A DNA stretch of 64,000 nt. Source: Dactylonectria macrodidyma. Lineage: Eukaryota > Ascomycota > Sordariomycetes > Hypocreales > Nectriaceae. Numbering within the stretch: the first letter of the stretch is position 1; each line of letters begins with the position of its first letter. The position numbers were made by a program, and so were the translations under genes. Positions 1 to 11,013 of the stretch are shown here, in pieces. The stretch covers positions 1,116,001-1,180,000 of the forward strand of contig JAGMUV010000018.1 of the NCBI GenBank assembly GCA_020744425.1, given 5' to 3'. A model generated the notes under the pieces. It did not search any database, was not told the origin of the DNA, and saw only the letters and a program-made list of their open reading frames with translations.

Positions 1-107
1 TTTTTTAAGGGAAATTCGCGGGTAGAGAATGGGGTGCCGGGAGTGTATGCCGGGTTCTGCATTCGAGCGTTGACAGGTTCTTGCGCATCTTGCAGGAATT
101 GAACCAT
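1..107 (-). CDS. Partial small protein of the DEPVNAR-type repeated family (copy A)
   Basis: Function unknown. Reading the minus strand from a Met codon at 107..105, the frame gives a short lead (MVQFLQDAQ) and then EPVNARMQNPAYTPGTPFST, and stays open to the window edge, so the gene continues to the left. The same core occurs at five other places in this window, which is the main reason to treat it as coding. The frame is open further upstream to a TAA near 135, and an intron acceptor (TCTAG) lies just after that stop, so the true start may be in an upstream exon; one candidate is an ATG at about 219 whose GT donor is poor. The sequence upstream (ACTAATAAGA...CTGAG) resembles that at the same place in copy B. 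Confidence 0.5.
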   Translation of the reverse strand, partial: MVQFLQDAQEPVNARMQNPAYTPGTPFSTREFPLK

Positions 108-187
108 TGTAGTGATCGCCGAGAAGTCTTCGCCATTGCTAGATTACTCAGGGCTCTTATTAGTACGTCACTCTCAAATTCGGGCAC

Positions 188-3100
188 TTTGGGGAACCTA
201 GAACCTCATGATCGATGCCATGGAAGAAAATGGGATTAAGGGGAGGATGGGGGATCTGGCGAGATGTAGTACCTGGTGCTGGCCGCTTGAGAACCACGGG
301 TTGTTGGTGACGGCATGGGGAATATGCGCATAAGAATTGGTAGGTTTTCTCGGTTCTTGATTAGGCTCGTAGCACGGGTGGTTGATTAGACAGCCATGCA
401 GAGGATATCCAAGATATCATGGCTCCGAGTGAGGAGGGAAAGAAAACAGCCTGTTAGTAGATACTGGGGGGGAATATGCGTAAGATGTAATGATCTGCTT
501 AGGAGCCGCCGGGAGACTGGTGCGGAGAGACAGATCGAAGAGGGAATCTGACGTGTGTGTTATGTTTGGGGAAAGACTTTTCTTTGATGGACGTGAGCCA
601 GAGTAACTTTATAGTTCTGACGCCCAGATCCACGTATTAACCACCAGTGATTTTACCCACACATTTGCGTACGTATTCGGGTGTTTGAGTCAGCTCTGAA
701 GATCGCAGTGAGATCCTTGGGCCCCTACCTCTGTCCGGGTGAGGCGGCATCCTACCCATGCGTTGAGACGCAGAGGCTTGGTCAAGTTCTGGAAAAGTCA
801 TACCCCACCCAGCCTGGCCACAGACGTATTAGGTTTCGGGGTGACCTCTTAATGGAAGTGTATAAAGAGGATGAATGATCTGTGCATCGCCCAAGACATG
901 GCGTGGAGAAAGGGCTGACAACGACCAATAGATACCCTAACAACAAGCTATGAACACGGCGAACGCCGGCAGTGGGGAATAGCTGTCGAAAAAAGAAGGT
1001 GGCTATGACACCCTGGTATTCGATTAGGGCCAGGTGGCTCTACCTCCCCAGCTGCATGATGCAACGAACCGAACGCGGGGTATCAATGACCTCAAGGGTG
1101 GCCACTGGCCGAGAAGGATGGTGATCGCCCAATATTGGCATGGCGCTATTGTAACGCTAGTGACGTGACTGGCAGGTTCTTAGAGCTGCTGAGCTGCCAA
1201 TGATGACCTGTCATAATGTCTAATTCCCTTCTAGGTTACTTAGTTAGGGTCTCGACTGACGATCAATGGCATGAGGACGAGGAACTACTATGCAGACAAG
1301 GGATTCAGACAGGAGACTACCTAGACGAAGCAGGGCAGCCACGAGGTTTGCAAGGTGTCATGCGCCCACGCTTACTCGGTTACAGGAAAGCAACCATTGA
1401 AATCCATGGGAATCCTGGAATACAAATGGGAATCACACAATCACACTAGGGGAGTCAGCTCAGCTGGCTGATCGGCACCCCGCTACCGCCCGAGATGTGT
1501 GACCTACTCCCTGCTGTGTAACCCACCCTAACATGCCTGTTCCACGTGGCATTTCAGTGGCGTCAAACCTCCGTCCTCGAGCGGGACAGGCAGGACAGGG
1601 AACAATGCCGGGCGCTATGCTGCGTCAGGGCGCCCACGCAGACGTGCGCCCGCAAAGTGTAGTGGGATGCCTTATTCAGCCTGTTGGGTGTGTTACACAC
1701 AGCCAACGAGCAAGCTCGTTCGTAGGAAGAATGAATTAGGTTAAGGACGGACGAGGGACTAGAAACGGCTCACACCGCCGATGCCGCGTCATTGGCACGG
1801 GCCGGCCAGCCTTGTCGGGTTTGGAGGGGGATAAAACAAGGTGTGTGGCGGTCTTTCAGAGGCGTGGATCTTCATGGATGTGGCTGAAATGGCGTATTGC
1901 AACCTGAGCCTTCAGTTTGAGTCCTATCACTTGTCTGGGACGATCTCTCGTCGCTGTACGAATATGCAAGCGAGAGTCACTGGATTCCTTCAAGCCCTGG
2001 CGCAGCCGTCAGCGACTGACAATCTAGTCGGTGTCAGGTCATTCTTGGCATGTTTGTTTTTGCATGGCATAAGTTACAGGGTTCTCCAGGAGCTAGAGAA
2101 GCAACCAGACCAGTTGGGCCTGCCGCGCATCCTATGTACTACAACTGACGTTGCTGGCTTTATGAACCTCATACTCATTACGGTGGCTGGTTAGTGGATG
2201 ACTGAGCAGGGGTAGAGGGAGGCAGGCAAATAATTTGTATGGTCCGCTAGAATGAGAAGGCACAAGCTCGAGCCAATTGTCTCAAAAGGTCAAAGTGCAG
2301 CCGTTGGTGAAAATGGCTCCAGCTAATCTAGCCCCGTAGGTCTAGGGTAAGGCCCCCGATTCCCCACGGTGCTTCACGCATCACGTTCGCATTAATGATG
2401 CTTCGATGTAAGATAGTGCTTCAATTGCCAATTTGCACATTATATGATCACAACTGCTCAAGAATTACAACATATTTGGTCCTTGGAGTCTTTTTAAAGT
2501 GTTGAGAAGTTATCCGTCACTTGCCAACCTCGCTCTATGTTGTCAGAAGGACGGACACTCCCGCGCTCCGTCCAAGATTGATCGCACTCATAGCAGCGAG
2601 GGGTAGGTATGAATCTAGGCAATGCCTGTTTAACATGGCTCCAGCTGCTTTAGTCCAACCTAAAGATAATCCATTCAAGCAGAGGCTATCCAATCTGCTT
2701 TAGGCAGTCACAGAGTAGCTGGTGTGAAGACATACCGCGCTTGTACGGGAGAAGCAATAACACAACAACCTACTAGTAGATTGTCAAGTGAAATGCACGC
2801 TGCAACTACTTTCGGCTCGCATGTCTATTTTTCTAGCCGAAATGGGCCGGAACGTTTCAAGAGCAGTCTTCGAGGGTAATTATATCTGCGAAATGGTATG
2901 GAAGCCCGGATAACAAGAAATAGGTCTTAATTCTGTAACATAGGTAGCTACCCGTAACAGAGTTCGGCGTACATAAATGGTAGGACATCAAGTCGCTTGA
3001 AACAAATTATATCATTGTAACAGATGCATGATGTATATTTTATACTCTCTAGCCATTTCCGGTGCATTCGTAGACTCACTTGGCCTCAACGGTGAGGCTA

Positions 3101-4215
3101 AATGTGCTTAGTCCCTCAATTCGATAGATGAATGCGAATGTTGGACAGCCTCTTATACTAGTCACCTGAAGTCTAGTTGGGATGGCATTTAATAGCTCTT
3201 TCTGCTGGAAAGCCGACACGTGGGTAATAAATCTCTCAGTCCCGGGAAGCATTAGACGGGCTGATAGAACAATCGATGATTTCTAATCGCGAATCAAAGA
3301 AAAGGGAGTAGCCGGTGATTGAGGCATTAATGATACTCTCCATGCGACACATCTGCCGTAGCAATTGACTAACCGCGTTCCAAGTGTTGGAGGACACCGG
3401 TGACGCATTTTACAAGGCAGACTGGATCTCTTTTGCATGCCAATCAATGAATATGAGGCCTTGGCACCCAATAAATGACGAAGCGCTGTGGCCCGTTTAC
3501 CGACCCGTGGCTTAAAATCTCGGCTTTCTAGCTTGCCGAAAGTATGAGAGCTCGACAAAGCAAAACTTGTTTTTTGTTGTTGGATGCACAATGTGACCAT
3601 CCTCCCCGGCGACGTCGCATCTGGGCTTCCGCTGCTTCCGGCTGGAAGTGTTGTCATGAAGGCTCAGGATGGAGAAGGGTGATTCCGGATATTCTGAAAC
3701 ATGGTGTTTTCGCATCCTCAGCATTTCTGGATGCAACCCCGAGATGCGGGGATGAAACAGGAATTGTGCGGTTAGTGTTGGAAACAACCGCCAGACGCCC
3801 GACCAAAAAGGTTAAAAAAGAAGGTCGAGGTCTCGCTGAAAGGCTTTTTGGAATCATTTGGAACGCTAAGACGCACCCGTTGTCCGAGCGGGCTACCAGA
3901 TATCATTATTTGTGAAACGCTCGCCTCTGCATAATACGCAGCGTTGGTAGGAATTCTTGAGGTCCGAGGCCTATGTACGGGTGCTCGACATTGCATAGTT
4001 TAGCGCCAAACAAGGATTCGAGCCCCTGGCCGTGCGAGCCTGGGACATTCTGCAACAGCTCTAGAAAAGTTACTCCTGTGGCTGATTCATAATCACATTG
4101 GCGGATTTGACGGCATTTATTTTTCCATAATACACATCTCTCGCCCACCTGGTGAACATGGTCGCGCTCTTCCGCACACGGCTCTTGATATGACCTAATC
4201 CTCACATCTTTAACT
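188..4215. other. Gene-poor stretch, nothing recognised
   Basis: Several open frames of 60-200 codons occur on both strands (for example 1216-1449, 1841-2194, 3906-4502), but none has recognisable motifs, credible splice structure or coding-like composition. No RNA gene or transposon was recognised. The last few hundred bases are the likely promoter of the transporter at 4216. Confidence 0.5.
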
Positions 4216-5944
4216 ATGCAGCGACCTTCTGCTTCTTCTCGGAGAGATTCGTTGGACCTGCCCGGGAGTGTCTTTCTCATCTCTGGAGATGGGCGGATTC
4301 TCCGGCTACCAATGCCGAGCAACTCGCCCAGCGACCCTCTGAGCTGGAGCCCTGCGAAGCGATTTATCGCGCTCGGTGCGCTGGTGTTGTACTCGGTTGT
4401 AGCCCTGTTGAACGTGCAAGCGGCTAGCCTGATGTACAAACCACTGCTCAAGGAATTTAGCAATGAGGTATGGCTACACAAGAAGAGATTATTGCAAGCC
4501 ATTTATATGCACCTGATGCTAATCAAGCACCTGATAGATCACTGGAGGCGCCTCTCTACATCTTCTTGTGTCAGCACCGAGCACCCTGTTCCTTGGCCTC
4601 GGAGCACTCTTCTGGGTTCCGCTCTCCTTGGTATTGGGACGGCGGCCAGTTCTTCTGCTGTCCTGTTTCATGTCGATGGTCGGAGCTTTGGTCGCGGCCA
4701 TCGCGAACAAGTTCATGCTACTTCTGGTTGCCCTGTGTATTCTTGGCTTTGCAGCGGGATTCGCCTTTAGCACTGTAAGTTGTCTGCACGAGTGACAGCT
4801 TGATGGTGCCGGCTAACAATGGTGAAAGGGGCTGCTCATGACTATTGATCTGACCTTCATACATGAACGACCGATGGCCATCGCCAACTACTGGGGTGTG
4901 GGTGCCGCGACTACACTTGTGGCCTTGCGAATTGTCCCAGTCCTTGGAGCAACTGAATGGCGGAACTACTACTGGTTTTCGCTCATCCTGTCTCTGGCTT
5001 GTGGCATTCTAGCATTGTTCCTCGTTCCTGAGACATATTTCGTTCGGCCCGCCATCGCCTTCGATGGCCGCATCTTGGTACAAGATGGTTCGGAAAAGAT
5101 CAAAATCTACCAAGACTGGGATGAGGTGCCTGGCGGAAAGCCTCTGCCCGACATCCCCGATAGTACCTCATCAACCTGGAAACGCATAGCCCAGAGGCTC
5201 ACGATTCGCAAAGTCGGTGGGGACTGGAAGCAGATGGGCACATCTTACTTGCAGGTTCTCCTTTGGCTTTGCAACCCATTGGCGTTCTGGGTCTCGATAC
5301 TCAATGCAATCAACTTCGGCGGGATGCTCTCCATTGGCATGACGTATCCTGTCATTCTGGCGTTGCCGCCTTACAACCTCCCCGAGAGTACGATAGCTCT
5401 GGTGAATCCAGTTGCTGCAGTTGGGGCTATCCTCGCCGTCCCAGCAACTTGCATGACAGTGTCTTGTGTAGCATTCCGCTTAACGCGCAATAATGGAGGC
5501 GTCCGAGATGCCGAACACTATCTCGTGGGTTTCTTGATTCCGACTGTTTCTGGAAGCGCGAGTGTCGTACTCTACGGTGTCGCGGTGCATTTTGGATGGG
5601 ATTTCCGCTTCATCTTCCTCTCATATGTTCTCAACGCGTTCTCTTCCGTTGGTCTTGGCGCCGCGGCAACACTCTGGGTTACGGAGGCATTCCCTCGTTG
5701 GACTGCCTCTGCGTTGATGGTCGTGGGGGGCTTTGGCTATGTTCTGAGTTTCGGAGTGAGTTATGCCATCGACCCTTGGGTTAAAACCCAAGGTTACCTC
5801 GGCGCAAATGTCCAAATCGGATGTCTTATTGCAGCTGTTGGAGGCATTGCGCTGCCTCTGGTGTTTTGGGGCAAGAACATAAGGCAGTATGTCCATGGCA
5901 AGTGGGCAACTGGTGAGGGAGGAATGCTGCGACCACAAGTATAA
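4216..5944 (+). CDS. MFS transporter, drug:H+ antiporter-like (DHA1-type)
   Basis: Predicted plasma-membrane major facilitator transporter for a small organic substrate or drug; substrate unknown. Exons 4216-4467, 4538-4774 and 4829-5944 give 534 residues, normal for the fungal family. The 70-bp first intron (GTATGG...GATAG with a GCTAAT branch site) and the 54-bp second intron (GTAAGT...AAAG with GGCTAACA) restore one frame. The N-terminus is cytosolic with a P-S-D-P-L-S-W-S motif before the first membrane segment, typical of fungal DHA1 proteins. The segment FLGLGALFWVPLSLVLGRRPV carries the loop 2-3 signature (G-R-R-P). A hydrophilic central loop of about 80 residues separates the two six-helix halves. 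No neighbour suggests a pathway. The start is the first Met of the open frame. Confidence 0.85.
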
Positions 5945-6638
5945 GGAACCAACATGCGAGACATTTAAGTATCCCTTTATTCAATTAATTTTCGAAATAT
6001 AGACTCTGGATAATATGTGTAACCTCGGCTAAGAGGAATCCTGCAGAGATGACTGCCTTATAAAGTCACTCTACGTTATGGGCCATGGGGAAGTAGGGCT
6101 ATACACGATCTACTACCTGTTGCTCGAATTTATTGCGGTGGTCTCCAAGGTCATGGGAGCCAGTGAACGGGCCGCTGCATCGGAATTGCGCTTTTCGTGA
6201 CGCCCATGCCTAGACATTGAAGCACTTGCTAACTCAGATCCAAAGCAATCAAGGATGCATGACGGCCTCTCGCCCTCCCTGAGCCGATGATGGAGCTCTC
6301 CATAGATAAGAGCAGGGCGAATGGTGGAGCTGTGTTTTAAGCCCTTTCCAAAGAGCTTGCTGTCGCGACATTGCATATGCGCGAATTCGTTTTCTCAACT
6401 CTGATATTGTTCGATTTGTCACTCTGTCTCTCTAAGCTGTCCGTAATCCCCTTCTATCCTCAAGAACACAAAACAGCACTAGTCATTACCCGAGGATAAC
6501 CGCAAGTAGGAGCTGTCTCTGCAACCAGCCCACCCATCAAGCCTAATCACTCCCAATTGACAATCTACTTCTCAGTGGGAATAAGAGTACCTACTCCAGC
6601 ATACGCTTCGGCCTTGTCACATTGCGTGACGCATTTGA
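5945..6638. other. Intergenic, nothing recognised
   Basis: This is the 3' flank of the transporter and the region downstream of the next small gene. Short open frames (such as 6113-6376 on the minus strand) have no recognisable content. Confidence 0.5.
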
Positions 6639-6947
6639 CTAAGGAGCTAGTTTGGCAATAGCTTCCATGATCTGCTTAACAGAGGGGTCGCGTGAGTACA
6701 GCGAAGTTCCAACGGTATATGATGGATCCTGCATCCTAGAATTGACAGGCTCGTGGGCCTTGATAGTGGTCCTATCTGGGCCAGTGTGGCTGCTCGAGGT
6801 GATGCTGTTGCTCAGACGTTCTTATTAGTGGGGATGTTGGTTTGGATTTAGGACTTGATAGGCTCTTAGTGATAGATGAGAATGATGTTGGAAATGTGAT
6901 GGTGATGCGGGAAGGAATATCGAAGCCGGTGTCTTACCAGTGGGCAT
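6639..6947 (-). CDS. Small protein of the DEPVNAR-type repeated family (copy B)
   Basis: Function unknown. The coding exon 6820..6639 reads ERLSNSITSSSHTG, PDRTTIKAHEPVNSRMQDPS, then YTVGTSLYSRDPSVKQIMEA and IAKLAP before a TAG. The core matches copies A and C-F, and the tail R-D-P-x-x-x-x-I-M-x-x-I-x-x-L-A parallels R-N-P-...-I-L-x-x-V-x-x-L-V in copies E and F, which supports real protein conservation. A tiny first exon, 6947..6938 (Met-Pro-Thr plus one base, then GTAAGA), is in phase through a 117-bp intron and would give 63 residues. The acceptor (AATAAG) is weak, and a downstream acceptor (CTGAG) is possible, so the 5' end is tentative; the main exon is much safer. Confidence 0.55.
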
Positions 6948-7426
6948 GTCCACATCCAACACGGGGGCAAATGGCCGGCATGACGGACGGTTGAGTGAAT
7001 CGGAAGTAGGCCCTGGAGACGTCCATTGTTAGGATGCCGGTGTATGAAGAGAATACTAGAGACTATGCGAGAAAACAAACATAAACTGGTAGCGACCTGG
7101 CTAACACAGGGCTAGGTAGGGAGCTCGAAGTAAGTGATGATCTATCAACCTGTAGCGGAGGTCATTGGAAGCATGTGAGAGTGTAATGGAGGGTAGTAAC
7201 TGGGTCAAATGCTGATTGAGGATCGTTGCGTGACACTAGAAATGGAAGGGCTTGGGCGGACATTTATAATTGTCTAGACGTCGCTGCAGCCGTTGAAGTA
7301 AGACCACACTTCACATTTACTCAGGTACATTTTCCTCCTCTGATATTGTGGAGGTGACATTTACAGTGTCCAATCGGCGACCAAACCGCCACCTACTACG
7401 TACAGCGCTTGGACGGATTTGTACAA
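6948..7426. other. Intergenic, nothing recognised
   Basis: Upstream flank of small-family copy B. One 70-codon minus-strand frame overlaps the proposed intron of copy B and has no recognisable content. Confidence 0.4.
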
Positions 7427-7547
7427 TGTGTCAACGGGGGTATATGCCCCGATTCGCAACGTGTGCCAATAGGGGGATATGACGATGAAGTGTGTCAACA
7501 GGGGTTTGTGACCCGATTTAGTAGAGTGTGAAAACAGGGTATCTCAT
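7427..7547. repeat. Degenerate short tandem repeat next to the piggyBac relic
   Basis: About four diverged units start with GTGTGTCAACAGGGG or a variant, at 7427, 7461, 7490 and 7526. Units 1 and 3 also share a (C)CCCGATT tail. The unit length is about 29-36 bases. The last unit runs into the left terminal inverted repeat of the adjacent transposon, so these could be subterminal repeats of an older element or part of the target region. Confidence 0.5.
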
Positions 7548-7565
7548 AGAGTGCCGTAAGACTAC
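7541..7565 (+). repeat. Left terminal inverted repeat of the piggyBac-like relic
   Basis: It reads ATCTCATAGAGTGCCGTAAG then ACTAC. It is the reverse complement of 9651-9675 except for one base (A versus C at position 18). Confidence 0.8.
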
Positions 7566-9650
7566 ACCTAGCCTTGGCGACCCACACCCCCCCTGCCGGG
7601 CCGCGGTACAAAGGAGTGACCTAGAGCGCGTTCAGAAATAATAACACCCAATTCCTCATAGAACGCGTTCTCTGCATCCCGATGGATTCCCAACTGCCCT
7701 CTAGCCAAGCGGTCAACGTATATGACGACAATAGCTTCATCCGCATTGACTATCACAGCCGCCGCGAACAACCCGAGGATAATACGTGCCAGCCAATTGA
7801 AAATCCGGCCCCAGATCGCGATTACAGCTTCGAGCCGATGGGCCTTCCAACCCGGGCACCTGTAATAACAGCCTTGCCCCAGCAGCCGCTATTGCTTTTC
7901 TAGAAATTTATATCTATTTCCCTAGTAGAAAGCTGGGTCGGCTATACTAATAGCTGGGTCAGTCACCTATTGCAACAGCACGAAGCCAGCAGCCCTAGAT
8001 TAAAGCCACAGTCTCGGCTTTTAGACTGGAAGCCGACCTCCGTTACTAAAATCTAAACATAGCTCGCCATCGTGATTTAAATGCCAATACATAAAGAACC
8101 GAAGATCAAGGGCTATTAGAAGGTTTATAAGGTCAGGGTCTAGCACCCATATCACCCTATAACTAAGGTTATGACCTACAACCGGTTCCAATTACTATCA
8201 CAGCATCTTCATCTATAAGACTTCATAACTATCGATCAGGAACCTAGCTTAAGCTTCTACGGCCGGACATACAGCTAGGTCAACGCCTAGTCTGACTACA
8301 TACAGCGCACGTCTTCCGATTACTACAGCCCAGGTACATGTATCACTATAGATAAGTGTATAGTTCGCTTCCTTAGCCGGTCTTGCGATATAATAACCGT
8401 TCATAATAAGCCTATGCTAACGGGCTTCAAAGTGTGGGTTGTAGCCCAACAGGGCTATTTCCTGCAGTGGATTTAGCACAGGCCGGGCCGGAAGTTCGGG
8501 CCTGTAGGGGTCCAGCCGGCTCGACGGATGCGGCAAGGGACACAGCTACGGCAAAGCCGGCGGCACATACAAGAGAGGAAGACGATCTATCGGAACCCGA
8601 CCCAAGCCGTGGTTATTGCCCTAGTAAATCTGCTGCCGGAATCCACATATCACGTCTTTCTCGATAACCTATTCTCTTCTAATAACCTCTTTCGCCGGCT
8701 CCGTCAGCTAGGTTACGGAGCCACAGACACAGCCCGCCGTAACTATGGCTTACATACATCCCTCATCAAGCTAAAAGAGAAGGACAATATACCTAACGGC
8801 AGCCTCGAATTCAATGTCCTCAAAGCTATCCCTACAGTAGATAATAGGGTCAGTCACTAGGACACAGTTAACTATATTTCTCTTACTAATTTGTCTTCTG
8901 CTAGGTTAAGCAGATCGTATGGAAAGACAATGCCCTCATCTTATTCCTATTAACTATATTCTGTGGCGATGAATGCACTAACTGCAAGAAGAAGAGACCG
9001 ACAGGGGACGAAATGAAGTCACAGCCGATATAGCGTTTCTTTAGTAATGACCACATTAAGGTATTTCCTATCCCGTCTATCGCTACTACTTACAACCTCG
9101 AGATGAACGCTATAGACCGCGGTGACCAGCTACGGTCTTATTAGGGCCCTAACCGCCGTGTACGTAGGGGCGGCTAGAAGGCTCTCGCTTAGGACTTTCT
9201 ACTAGAAATAGCCCTTATAAATAGCTTCATTTTATAGAAGCGAGAGCAGCCACAGTAAAAGCCAAAGGCTGACTAAGAGGGTTAGTAGCAATGCATTATT
9301 AATACCCTTATAGCAGTATACGCACCCACAAGTCACGCACACAAAAGGTTTCGGGTTAGAAACGAATTTACACCTGCCTTACAGAATAATTAGGTCCGAA
9401 ATAAGAGCCCGTTAGCATGCCGGGCTTACAAGGGCGTACGGCTAGGCAAGCAACGGCCGCAGCTATCAGAGACAGACAGAGGCAGCAACAGCCGCCCTAA
9501 GCAGTCACGTTGGCGATATAAGGAGTGTGATGTAGCTCTTTGTAACAAGGGAAATTGCTGGGACTTCTATCACCACCTAAAATAGGTGGGAGCGGAAGTA
9601 CCTTTCATTTGCGTCATTTTCGTTGGTCTAGATCCCTGTCACTAGTGCAA

Positions 9651-9675
9651 GTAGTCTGACGGCACTCTATGAGAT
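9651..9675 (-). repeat. Right terminal inverted repeat of the piggyBac-like relic
   Basis: The inner part, GTAGTCTGACGGCAC, pairs with the left end. The preceding 90 bases (AAATAGGTGGG... through the ATCCCTG motif) resemble the right part of the MITE at 49006-49246. Confidence 0.8.
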
Positions 9676-10282
9676 GTGCTGCACAAAAACAAAAAGAGCG
9701 GGGCATTCCCCTCGCACGATTCAACTGGTTGCCCTCGACCCAACACCGGGCTGAGCACCCATAGATGTCACAAGCTCGACCAAGACCCCATGATCACTTT
9801 TCAACCGGACGCTCCACCAGGGATTTCATGAAGGCGCTGGCCCATGGTTATAGGATTCAGCACTAACGCGGCCTACGTGCAGCTGAACCGTGACATGTCC
9901 CTGCAGTGGTGCCTATTTCCAGGCGGAGAACGGCCGCATGAACCAACCTCACTCCGAAGGACTTAAGCAGTGAGCAGATAAGACAATAATGGAAACAGGA
10001 AGATATGAAGTAGTATGGTGCCAAGTTATGCCATAGGTAAATGTCTACATTCCTTGCTAGTTGTATGCCTACCTAAACATCTTTAATACTACTATCGGTG
10101 TCGTGGTTCATGGCTCAAAATTTTGGCAGCTAGCATGCGGCCAGCTTTCGCTTCACCTATCATTTCTATGAACAGGCTCCAGCATCTTGCTTCATCTTGT
10201 TCGTAGCTGACCTACGCAATGATACGGCAGATTGGTCGAGAGTAACCTCAAATTCCCTCTGAGTAATTGCAATGGTTAGATA
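9676..10282. other. Intergenic, nothing recognised
   Basis: No open frame with recognisable content and no structured RNA recognised between the transposon end and the 9-bp repeat. Confidence 0.4.
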
Positions 10283-10373
10283 CTTTAGATGCTTTAGATG
10301 CTTTAGATGCTTTAGATGCTTTAGATGCTTTAGATGCTTTGGGTGGTTTAGGTGGTTTAGGTGCTGGACGTGC
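10283..10373 (+). repeat. 9-bp minisatellite
   Basis: About seven near-perfect copies of CTTTAGATG are followed by variant copies of the GGTGGTTTA type. Nine is a multiple of three, so a minus-strand frame (10166-10393) reads through it as repeated H-L-K; this frame is not convincing as a gene. Confidence 0.85.
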
Positions 10374-11013
10374 ATAATCCACTCAGACACCACATAAGTT
10401 ACCCCATCCCATCTACTTTATAAACCGGGCCACCCTCCTTGTGAGGCGCCCAGCTTGCTATTGCATTTGCGCAAGTATCCTATTGCCTCCTTTTTTTGTG
10501 CGGCATGCTGCTTCTTGCGCCGCGGCAGGAAAGCCCCGCTTTTCATTTATGCGGCAGATTGCTACTTTGCGCAGTACGTCCTCAGCTCTTCTATGCAGCA
10601 TCTCTGCTTCTTCTCCGGCATATCTAATTCCTTTTCTGCCATATCTGTTTATTCTAGTCTTACTTGCTTCATTCCACCTCGCTGATGCGATCTTAGCGAA
10701 ACGGATCTATATGGGGCACTATGTTCTTAATGGGTAAACAGTCCAAACCAACTGCCTACACCTGTCCAATCCTTGTCACGGCTTAGATGCACCCTCAGCC
10801 GGTTTCACTTTGTGACAAAATGAAAGCCTAGGCAGCATCATGGCTTTAGTACCGGAAGAGATAATGTTATGTGGATTGTGATGTATATTCCTTAAAGCGT
10901 TGAATGAGGCAATCAGAAAGAATTTCGATAGGACAGATTGGTTGTACCATGTAGTTGGCGTTGTGTTGCGAGTTGACAAAGAACACAAAAGCTACACTTA
11001 GTTTAAGCAGCCA
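10374..11013. other. Intergenic, nothing recognised
   Basis: Two overlapping plus-strand frames near 10441-10737 are pyrimidine-rich and have no family motifs. This is the 3' flank of the pseudogene that follows on the minus strand. Confidence 0.4.

Larger units (their letters stand above)
7541..9675 (+). mobile_element. piggyBac-like DNA transposon, RIP-degraded relic
   Basis: A dead cut-and-paste transposon. The ends are a 25-bp inverted repeat with one mismatch (7541-7565 and 9651-9675). Plus-strand translation in pieces shows the DDE transposase of the piggyBac family: MTYNRFQLLSQHLHL near 8170-8215; FLDNLFSSNNLFRRLRQLGYGA near 8655-8720 with T-A-R-R-N after it; QIVWKDNALILFL near 8910-8950; NAIDRGDQLRSY near 9100-9145; and the C-terminal Cys cluster ECDVALCNKGNCWDFYH near 9525-9577. 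Many in-frame TAG/TAA codons stand where CAG/CAA or TGG is usual, and there are frame breaks. No TTAA target duplication is seen at the ends, so the exact boundary is uncertain. It cannot make active transposase. Confidence 0.85.

Noticed and set aside
1216..2194. Plus-strand frames of 77-117 codons
   Set aside because: No motif, no partner exon and no coding-like composition.
3906..4502. 198-codon minus-strand open frame
   Set aside because: It overlaps the first exon and promoter of the MFS gene on the other strand and shows no domain pattern.
9651..9679. TTAA target duplication of the large piggyBac-like relic
   Set aside because: No TTAA stands at either end; only the MITE at 49006 shows it, on one side.
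10283..10373. Regular short repeats resembling a CRISPR array
   Set aside because: Units are directly adjacent with no spacers; this is a 9-bp minisatellite in a eukaryotic genome.
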